DNA of 11,761 nucleotides from UBA5287 sp041672395 (GTDB lineage Bacteria > Bacteroidota > Bacteroidia > Bacteroidales > Dysgonomonadaceae). The notes beneath the pieces are model-generated. The model had not been told where the DNA came from, ran no database searches, and saw only the letters and a list, made by a program, of their open reading frames with translations. Both the position numbers and the translations under genes were made by a program. The stretch is taken from NCBI GenBank assembly GCA_041672395.1, contig JBAYZS010000066.1, positions 1 to 11,761 on the forward strand, given 5' to 3'. This document shows, piece after piece, positions 7,158 to 11,761 of the stretch. Within the stretch, counting starts at the first letter, position 1. Each line of letters begins with the position of its first letter.

Positions 7158-7932
7158 AGGTAAGATCGGCGAAATACCCAATACTGCCATTATTTTAGGC
7201 ACCGGACTGGGAGAACTGGCTAACGAGATTGACGATAAAAGAGAGATTTCTTACGAAGACATACCCAATTTTCCCGTTTCAACAGTGGAAGGTCACAGTG
7301 GAAAACTGATCATCGGTAAACTGGGAGGCAAAGAAGTATTGGCAATGCAAGGACGATTCCATTACTACGAAGGTTATTCTATGCAACAAGTAACTTTTCC
7401 AATCCGTATTTTCAAGGCACTAGGAATTGAATATCTTTTTGTATCGAATGCAGCAGGCGGAATGAACCCCAGCTTCGACATTGGCGACATCATGCTTATT
7501 GAAGACCATATCAACATGTTTCCCGAGCACCCGTTACACGGAAAGAACTATGAAGAACTCGGTCCCCGTTTTCCCGACATGAGTGTTCCTTACGATGTTG
7601 AACTTCGACTAATGGCAATGGAAGTAGCCAAAGAAAAGAATATAAAACTTCAACACGGAGTTTATGTAGGTGTTCAGGGTCCCTCGTTTGAAACCCCTGC
7701 AGAGTACAATTTTTTCCGTATTATTGGAGGTGATGCCGTTGGAATGTCAACCGTTCCCGAAGTGATTGTGGCAAACCATGCAAAGATGAAAGTTCTTGCA
7801 TTTTCAATCATCACCGATCTTGGTGTTGTTGGAAAGATTGTTGAAGTATCACACGAAGACGTACAGAAAGCAGCCAAAATAGCACAACCTAAAATGGCTG
7901 AAATCATGCGAACCATCGTTCAAAAGATTTGA
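7120..7932 (+). CDS. Purine nucleoside phosphorylase, trimeric (PNP-I) type
   Basis: This enzyme cleaves purine ribonucleosides with phosphate to base and ribose 1-phosphate, for purine salvage in the cytosol. At 270 residues it matches the trimeric family. Conserved parts include ILGTGLG (25-31), phosphate-binding GHSGKL (58-63), QGRFHYYEGY (77-86), VSNAAGG, GPSFETPAE with Glu191, and VGMSTVPEVIVANH with Met209. Aligned with human PNP without gaps from Glu191 (human Glu201) onward, Asp233 falls where human PNP has Asn243, which contacts the purine 6-position. This may change the preference between 6-oxo and 6-amino purines. The start at 7120 (MLEAIKQT) lies inside the end of lpxK. thiL follows after 35 nt. 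The family is certain; the exact substrate range is inferred. Confidence 0.95.
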   Translation: MLEAIKQTTEYLRGKIGEIPNTAIILGTGLGELANEIDDKREISYEDIPNFPVSTVEGHSGKLIIGKLGGKEVLAMQGRFHYYEGYSMQQVTFPIRIFKALGIEYLFVSNAAGGMNPSFDIGDIMLIEDHINMFPEHPLHGKNYEELGPRFPDMSVPYDVELRLMAMEVAKEKNIKLQHGVYVGVQGPSFETPAEYNFFRIIGGDAVGMSTVPEVIVANHAKMKVLAFSIITDLGVVGKIVEVSHEDVQKAAKIAQPKMAEIMRTIVQKI

Positions 7933-7967
7933 ATCAGTCATTATTAAAAACAAGTGAACAGCCATAA

Positions 7968-8993
7968 ATGAAACGAACAGAAATTGCTACATTAGGAGAA
8001 TTCGGACTTATAGATCATCTTACAAAAGACATAAACTTGGTGAACCAATCCAGCAAAAAAGGTGTTGCCGATGATGCTGCCGTAATTGATAATAACGGAA
8101 AGCAAACATTGGTAACAACCGATCTTTTACTCGAAGGTATCCATTTTGACCTCATTTATGTTCCGCTCAAACATCTTGGCTACAAAGCTGCTGTTGTCAA
8201 TTTTTCAGACATATACGCTATGAATGGAAAGCCCAGGCAGATTACAGTATCACTGGGTATTTCCAAACGCTTTTCTGTTGAAGAAATAGAAGAGCTGTAT
8301 TCCGGAATAAGGCTTGCTTGCGAAATCTATAATGTTGATATTGTTGGTGGTGACACTTCGTCATCTCTAACAGGATTAACCATCAGCATTACATGCGTGG
8401 GCGACGCAGAAGAGAATGAAATAACTTATAGAAATGGAGCAAAAGACACCGACTTAATCTGTGTATCAGGCGATTTGGGTGCAGCTTATATGGGACTTCA
8501 ACTACTAGAACGCGAAAAAAGCGTGTACGACCGAAAGGGAGATTTCGAACCCGATTTTTCCGGAAAAGAATACATCTTAGAAAGACAGCTCAAGCCCGAA
8601 GCCCGTAAAGATATTGTTCAGATATTGGCCGAAAACGGTATCAAACCAACATCCATGATCGATATTTCGGACGGATTATCATCAGATATGCTTCATATTT
8701 GTAAGCAAAGCAATGTTGGTTGTCGGATTTTTGAAGAAAGAATTCCGATAGATTATCAAACAGCCTTGATGGCTGAAGCATTTAGTATGAATGTTACCAC
8801 AGTTGCATTGAATGGAGGTGAAGATTACGAATTACTGTTTACCGTTCCACTCACAATGCACAGTGAGATCGAAAACCTTACCGGGATTCATTTGATTGGT
8901 CACGTAACAAAACCAGAATTAGGCAATTATCTTGTTACCCGCGACGGTCAAGAAATGGAACTTACAGCTCAAGGTTGGGATCAATTGAATTAA
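7968..8993 (+). CDS. thiL: Thiamine-monophosphate kinase ThiL
   Basis: ThiL phosphorylates thiamine monophosphate with ATP to thiamine diphosphate, the last step of cofactor synthesis. The 341-residue product belongs to the PurM/AIR-synthetase-like fold. Visible signatures are the N-terminal GEFGLIDHL, the acidic metal-binding GVADDAAV (32-39), TTDLLLEGIHFD (50-61), GGDTSSS, the second-domain SGDLGAA, SDGLSSD, and the late NGGEDYELLFT. All key acidic motifs are intact and the length is usual. It is the last gene of the sppA-lpxK-PNP-thiL cluster, 35 nt after the phosphorylase gene. There is no thi-box-like RNA ahead of it, so expression probably follows the cluster rather than thiamine level. 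Confidence 0.97.
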   Translation: MKRTEIATLGEFGLIDHLTKDINLVNQSSKKGVADDAAVIDNNGKQTLVTTDLLLEGIHFDLIYVPLKHLGYKAAVVNFSDIYAMNGKPRQITVSLGISKRFSVEEIEELYSGIRLACEIYNVDIVGGDTSSSLTGLTISITCVGDAEENEITYRNGAKDTDLICVSGDLGAAYMGLQLLEREKSVYDRKGDFEPDFSGKEYILERQLKPEARKDIVQILAENGIKPTSMIDISDGLSSDMLHICKQSNVGCRIFEERIPIDYQTALMAEAFSMNVTTVALNGGEDYELLFTVPLTMHSEIENLTGIHLIGHVTKPELGNYLVTRDGQEMELTAQGWDQLN

Positions 8994-8996
8994 TAA

Positions 8997-9023
8997 AAAT
9001 GAAATTTTGTTACATTTTCATTT
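8997..9023 (+). terminator. Weak AU-only hairpin after thiL
   Basis: AAATGAAA (8997-9004) pairs with TTTCATTT (9016-9023) around an 11-nt loop, starting 4 nt after the thiL stop. The stem is almost entirely A-T and the T tract is short, so it is at best a weak terminator for the cluster before the tRNA promoter. Confidence 0.35.
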
Positions 9024-9029
9024 AGAAAG

Positions 9030-9061
9030 TTTGGTAAATTAGAGAATTCGGTTTATCTTTG
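9030..9061 (+). promoter_or_regulatory. Bacteroidota primary-sigma promoter of tRNA-Phe
   Basis: TTTG at 9030-9033 is the -33 element and TATCTTTG at 9054-9061 is a perfect TAnnTTTG -7 element. They are separated by exactly 20 bases, within the usual 19-21. Transcription would begin near 9067, about 14 nt before the mature tRNA. This is the best promoter match in the window. Confidence 0.85.
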
Positions 9062-9080
9062 CACTCTCAATTCTGGAAAA

Positions 9081-9153
<73 letters not shown>

Positions 9154-9156
9154 CAT

Positions 9157-9199
9157 AAAAAAAAGGTAAACGGTTGTAAATAAGCTGTTTGCCTTTTTT
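9157..9199 (+). terminator. Intrinsic terminator of tRNA-Phe
   Basis: The run of A and GGTAAACGG (to 9173) pairs with CTGTTTGCC and a run of T (9185-9199) through an 11-nt loop, using two G-U pairs. The six-T tail follows the stem. It lies 3 nt past the tRNA. Confidence 0.85.
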
Positions 9200-9303
9200 A
9201 TTTAGTCTAATTTGGACAAAATATGTACATGTAGTTTCCAGATAGCCCAAAATAGGGCTTATTTAAAAGCATCAAAAAAATAACTACAATACAAGTTAAT
9301 CAA

Positions 9304-9337
9304 CAAAAAACCACTCAAATTTTCATCTGAATGGTTT
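9304..9337 (-). terminator. Terminator of the DUF4468-like gene
   Basis: On the minus strand AAACCATTCA pairs with TGAGTGGTTT, with one mismatch, around a 10-nt loop and is followed by a T run (complement of 9305-9310). It lies about 90 nt past the stop codon at 9429. The rest of 9200-9428 shows only a small 5-bp hairpin (9244-9248 with 9255-9259) and no credible gene. Confidence 0.6.
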
Positions 9338-9428
9338 AAATAATTACTGTAAATTGTGCATATCACTGCAAACTTCCAACTGTTATCTGTTTTCTTTTAG
9401 AGCGCCTGATTCATGATTGATATTGTTT

Positions 9429-9911
9429 TTAGAAATCAATTTTATCCGTTTTTAATGCATTTTCGAAGCTCAACATTATTTTAGCCATATCCTGATGAAA
9501 ATTTTCTTCGCTATAATCATAAATTGTAAACCCACTGCTATCATACTTCCATGAATCCATTGGTTCTATACTAATTCTTGCCCTGTTATCTTTTACACGG
9601 ATATCAATTTTAGCATAAACTCTTGAGTCGGCTGAAACATTCCCATAACGTGAGGTACTGGTATTTAGAATACCACTCATAAGATATTTTCCAATTAGTA
9701 CGCCCTCTTGCTTGTCAGTAAACTGAATTACACTACTTGCATCTTTAAACATACTAATCATCCAATCATTAGCTTTAATGAATAGGTTATCTTGATTGTC
9801 AGTCAAATCTGTATAAGTTTTGACGACAGGTTTATCAATTTGAATCATCTTTGTAGTTCCGCATCCGATAAATAAAAATAAAACTGAAATAAAAAATAGA
9901 TTTTTCCTCAT
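9429..9911 (-). CDS. DUF4468-like lipoprotein
   Basis: This is a 160-residue predicted lipoprotein. MRKN, a hydrophobic core and the lipobox FIGC place the lipidated Cys at 17. After a short linker the body reads ANDWMISMFKDASSVIQF (a helix), then KQEGVLIGKY and beta-strands ending KIDIRVKDNRARISIEP. This is the arrangement I associate with DUF4468, described as having a TBP-like fold and common in Bacteroidota. The function is unknown; such proteins are thought to act in the envelope. It is the first gene beyond tRNA-Phe and is transcribed toward it. It has its own likely promoter and terminator, so it stands apart from the row of small genes upstream. It may be chromosomal or element cargo; nothing visible decides between them. 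Confidence 0.75.
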   Translation of the reverse strand: MRKNLFFISVLFLFIGCGTTKMIQIDKPVVKTYTDLTDNQDNLFIKANDWMISMFKDASSVIQFTDKQEGVLIGKYLMSGILNTSTSRYGNVSADSRVYAKIDIRVKDNRARISIEPMDSWKYDSSGFTIYDYSEENFHQDMAKIMLSFENALKTDKIDF

Positions 9912-9942
9912 GCCGATTTTTTTAATTGGTTATTATTATTCT

Positions 9943-9973
9943 CAAAGTAACAAATAATTAACAACACTTCAAA
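9943..9973 (-). promoter_or_regulatory. Probable promoter of the DUF4468-like gene
   Basis: On the minus strand TTTG (plus strand 9970-9973) is followed after 20 bases by TACTTTG (9943-9949), close to the Bacteroidota -33/-7 pattern but with one base fewer than TAnnTTTG. It lies 31 nt ahead of the ATG at 9911. Confidence 0.45.
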
Positions 9974-10030
9974 CTAATTGACACTTTATAGTGTTTTAAA
10001 TTGAAATTTCGCATCTGTCTATTTAGTGTT
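9962..10030. repeat. Cluster of inverted ACACT/AGTGT repeats
   Basis: ACACTTTATAGTGT (9981-9994) is a perfect 5-bp inverted repeat with a 4-nt centre. A further AACACTT lies at 9964-9970 and AGTGTT at 10024-10029, so two outward and two inward copies surround the -33 region of the lipoprotein gene. There is no T tract, so an operator is more likely than a terminator, but this is a guess from pattern alone. Confidence 0.4.
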
Positions 10031-10386
10031 CAATTATTGAGTTGTGTTTCTTCTATAGCGTCTGATTCGTCTGAATTTTCTGTAAACTTGAATATCTCAT
10101 GTAACGGCTTTCTTTGTTGCGGTTTTTCGCCTTCACCTAAATAGACTAAATTGTGAATAACTGCATTTGTGCTTGTTGCATCTACTCTTTGCAATTTTGG
10201 TACAACAAAATCATAGAGTTTCACTAAAAAATTCAATCTCTCTTTAGGTTCTAAACTATCAATATCTTCTTGTACTTTTTCAAAGTTATATTCAATCAGC
10301 TCTTCAATTTGCTCTCTAAATTGCTTTGTTGTTTTGTTGGGTGTGCCAGCTTTACGCCCGCCATATTTTTGTCTTTTTGGTTTCAT
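10030..10386 (-). CDS. Small mobile-element protein with GxPNKTT motif (paralogue 1)
   Basis: This is a 118-residue basic-start protein of unassigned function. The N-terminus (KPKRQKYGGRKAGTPNKTT) is a Gly/Arg-rich, AT-hook-like segment of the sort seen at the start of small phage and plasmid proteins, including DUF5681-type and small-terminase-like ones. Residues 21-68 form a likely two- or three-helix unit ending DFVVPKLQRV. About 50 polar residues with no clear fold follow. Residues 14-68 align without gaps to residues 10-64 of the gene at 10633-10908, with 25 of 55 identities, so the two arose by duplication. It is last in a minus-strand row of small genes. A DNA-binding role is plausible but not shown. 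Confidence 0.75.
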   Translation of the reverse strand: MKPKRQKYGGRKAGTPNKTTKQFREQIEELIEYNFEKVQEDIDSLEPKERLNFLVKLYDFVVPKLQRVDATSTNAVIHNLVYLGEGEKPQQRKPLHEIFKFTENSDESDAIEETQLNN

Positions 10387-10403
10387 ATTGTATCTACTTA
10401 AAA

Positions 10404-10655
10404 CTACTTTAGATTATTTGCTCTTAATTCTTCTTCAACTATAAATAGCGGTATATCAGTTCCATTATTTTTGCATTCCAACAACTCACCAACTGTTTTT
10501 AAAAAAACTTCCTTTGATGGTTCAAATAGAAAGAATGATTTTACACCAATCAAATTAAAAATAATAGCTTCGAGTGCTTTTGTGTCCATCTCATCAAAAT
10601 ATTTATTGATAAAATTTTGAAGTTCGCCCATGTTATTTATTCGTATTGTCTTCAT
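10404..10655 (-). CDS. Hypothetical 83-residue protein between two paralogues
   Basis: I do not recognise this gene. It encodes 83 residues without signal or membrane segment, with an amphipathic start (MGELQNFINKYFDEMD), a hydrophobic middle (AIIFNLIGVKSFFLFEP) and an acidic C-terminus. Two starts are possible: the ATG at 10655, overlapping the upstream gene by 23 nt, or the ATG at 10631, one base after the upstream stop codon. Neither has a clear Shine-Dalgarno. Tight packing between two paralogous genes supports it being a real member of the operon. Confidence 0.6.
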   Translation of the reverse strand: MKTIRINNMGELQNFINKYFDEMDTKALEAIIFNLIGVKSFFLFEPSKEVFLKTVGELLECKNNGTDIPLFIVEEELRANNLK

Positions 10656-10908
10656 CGTTTTTTAAATTAATAGTTATAACTCTAAATTCGTCCTTGTCTC
10701 TCAAGTCATCAATAGAGACGGCTTGTAACTGTGGCAAAATAAACTTGCTCAAATCAATTATAAACCTCAATCTATCACGAGGGGTTAATGCATCCAAATC
10801 ACTTTGCATCTGCTCCAGATTATCATCAATAAGCAATTGAAACGCCTTTCTTACTTGTTGGGTGGTTCGGTTCGGTACGCCCTCTCTGGTGCTAATCCTG
10901 CCAGCCAT
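10633..10908 (-). CDS. Small mobile-element protein with GxPNRTT motif (paralogue 2)
   Basis: This is a 91-residue protein of unassigned function. It opens MAGRISTREGVPNRTT, a Gly/Arg-rich segment like those of small phage and plasmid proteins. Residues 17-64 form a helical unit with the core LDALTPRDRLRFIIDLSKFILPQL. That core is shared with the 118-residue product downstream at 45 percent identity over 55 residues. The C-terminal 27 residues are acidic and differ. Similar proteins sit near replication or packaging genes in Bacteroidota elements, as far as I recall. A palindromic repeat lies in the gap upstream. The stop codon is at or inside the start of the next gene, indicating coupling. 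Confidence 0.75.
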   Translation of the reverse strand: MAGRISTREGVPNRTTQQVRKAFQLLIDDNLEQMQSDLDALTPRDRLRFIIDLSKFILPQLQAVSIDDLRDKDEFRVITINLKNDEDNTNK

Positions 10909-10973
10909 TGAGGCTAATTCTCTGTTTCTGAATCCTATAATAAATAATATTTATATTGTTAATAATCTTATAT

Positions 10974-10996
10974 GTTATTTACTGTTAGTTTAACAC
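10974..10996 (-). repeat. 23-nt repeat copy B with 15-nt near-palindrome
   Basis: This minus-strand sequence matches 11259-11281 at 20 of 23 bases. Its core GTGTTAAACTAACAG (10982-10996) is an interrupted palindrome of the form GTGTTA-N3-TAACAC with one mismatch. It lies in the gap after the 70-residue gene and before the 91-residue gene. Confidence 0.6.
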
Positions 10997-10998
10997 GA

Positions 10999-11211
10999 TT
11001 AAATCAGTCCATTATCAAGCTTCTTTATCAAACGTTGTGTTGAATCAATCGCCCTATGTATGCTAATTCTAATACTTTGGTACTTCTCGTTATGTTTTGC
11101 TCTACTTAGCCTTAAATCTGCGCCCTCTAAATTTTGAACGCTTATTTTTAACCTTGTAATCATAGCCTTTTCAGCTTCCTGTTTTTCTTTTTTTGATTGT
11201 CTTGTTGCCAT
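10999..11211 (-). CDS. Hypothetical 70-residue helical protein
   Basis: I do not recognise the family. The product is small, very basic at the start (MATRQSKKEKQEAEKAMITR) and predicted to be almost all helix, with heptad-like spacing suggesting a coiled coil or helical hairpin. It has no cysteine, signal or membrane segment. It lies in the same direction as its neighbours, with gaps of 90 and 58 nt on its two sides. Each gap touches one copy of the 23-nt repeat. No Bacteroidota promoter element is visible in the leader, so it is probably transcribed from upstream. Confidence in coding rests on position and composition. Confidence 0.6.
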   Translation of the reverse strand: MATRQSKKEKQEAEKAMITRLKISVQNLEGADLRLSRAKHNEKYQSIRISIHRAIDSTQRLIKKLDNGLI

Positions 11212-11258
11212 TGTAGTTTTTTATTAAATTATGAATTAAATATTTTTCTATTCTGCGA

Positions 11259-11281
11259 GTTATTAAGTGTTAGTTTGACAC
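11259..11281 (-). repeat. 23-nt repeat copy A with 15-nt near-palindrome
   Basis: Core GTGTCAAACTAACAC (11267-11281 on the minus strand) has GTGT and ACAC arms and one inner mismatch. The repeat spans the last three codons and stop of the DUF6371-like gene and runs into the gap before the 70-residue gene. It differs from copy B at three positions. Confidence 0.6.
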
Positions 11282-11761
11282 CTTTTCCCTTAGCTGTTGC
11301 AACCGCTCAAGGAATGCACCTGTATTATATTTTTCGCTTCGAATCGCTCGTATTGCACCCTTTACGTATCTGTCAGGCTCGCAAATGGTGTAATCGTCTG
11401 AAATGTCTATCGGTTCATCTGGTAGCTCAATACCTGCAAAGAATTTTTCAAGCTCATCTGCTACATTATTAATGTCTTGCTGTGGTGGCTGTTGAAATAC
11501 TTTCACTTGGTCGGGTACCTGCTTCATCTGTTTTATAAGATAGTCTGCAATATCTAAACCGTTTCTCTTCTCCTCATCAGTTGCGTTCTTTTCCAGAATA
11601 TCAGAAACAACAACCTTACAACCGTACGTTTTGCGTATCTCATCAGCCTTGTTACTCCAGATGGTAAACGCCTGTTTCTCTATAGGCAAATCGGGGTTGC
11701 TCAAGTCAGGAAACAGTATAATTGAGCGACCTTTCAGGGCTTTAGACTTCTCTACTGTCAA
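11270..11761 (-). CDS. C-terminal part of a DUF6371/primase-like element protein
   Basis: The frame is open to the window edge, so only the final 164 codons are seen and the true start is outside. The visible part begins at a segment like the second half of a Toprim-type fold: ALKGRSIILFPDLSN, then helices, VVVSDILEKNATDEEKRNG and LDIADYLIKQ. This order (KGR-ILFPDL, SD-LE--AT, GLDIADYL) is what I associate with DUF6371-type proteins of Bacteroidota mobile elements, thought to act in element DNA replication. The last 75 residues are acidic, then basic (YVKGAIRAIRSEK), and look like an accessory tail. It is the first gene seen in the minus-strand row and may drive expression of the small genes. 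The family is fairly likely; the function is inferred. Confidence 0.72.
   Translation of the reverse strand: MTVEKSKALKGRSIILFPDLSNPDLPIEKQAFTIWSNKADEIRKTYGCKVVVSDILEKNATDEEKRNGLDIADYLIKQMKQVPDQVKVFQQPPQQDINNVADELEKFFAGIELPDEPIDISDDYTICEPDRYVKGAIRAIRSEKYNTGAFLERLQQLREKVSN

Noticed and set aside
9200..9428. Possible small RNA or gene in the gap after tRNA-Phe
   Set aside because: Only a 5-bp hairpin (9244-9259) and a minus-strand terminator are visible; no promoter or credible reading frame was found.
11197..11472. 91-codon plus-strand frame with cysteines
   Set aside because: It is antisense to the well-supported DUF6371-like C-terminus and crosses an intergenic gap.
9154..11761. Second copy of the tRNA-Phe 3' end as an attachment site
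   Set aside because: No match to the T arm or acceptor end was seen between the tRNA and the window edge.

Overview
The window looks like a Bacteroidota chromosome, most likely order Bacteroidales. It is AT-rich and carries LpxK, so the cell is Gram-negative. Its lipoproteins have short Bacteroidota-type signal peptides. Promoters fit the TTTG / TAnnTTTG pattern of the phylum's primary sigma factor, most clearly in front of the tRNA gene. DUF4468-like and DUF6371-like proteins are also typical of the phylum. I do not assign a genus.

Layout. (1) 1-258 is the acidic, low-complexity 3' end of an unidentified gene, followed by a strong terminator. (2) 427-1353 (+) encodes a YhcC/TIGR01212-type radical SAM protein. 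(3) 1415-4026 (-) is a compact three-gene operon: an ECF sigma factor, then a protein with a cytoplasmic head, one inner-membrane helix, a long periplasmic linker and a C-terminal outer-membrane beta-barrel, then a NigD-like lipoprotein. It has a likely terminator downstream and a possible ECF-type self-promoter upstream. (4) 4261-8993 (+) is a housekeeping cluster of sppA (protease IV), lpxK (lipid A 4'-kinase), a trimeric-type purine nucleoside phosphorylase and thiL (thiamine-phosphate kinase). (5) 9030-9199 is a complete tRNA-Phe(GAA) unit with promoter and terminator. (6) 9200-11761 is an accessory region, all on the minus strand: a DUF4468-like lipoprotein and a row of small genes. Two of the small genes are paralogues flanking an unrelated one. 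Upstream of the row lies the C-terminal part of a DUF6371/primase-like protein that runs off the window.

How it fits together. The sigma / trans-envelope protein / lipoprotein operon resembles the dual membrane-spanning anti-sigma (Dma) systems reported in Bacteroides thetaiotaomicron, which couple the state of the outer membrane to an ECF sigma factor. It is the most interesting system here. The gene content downstream of tRNA-Phe is typical of a mobile element that could have integrated at the tRNA, but no integrase, attachment-site duplication or second boundary lies inside the window. The accessory row also has two copies of a 23-nt repeat containing a 15-nt near-palindrome, one in each of two intergenic gaps. 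This may be an element-specific control site.
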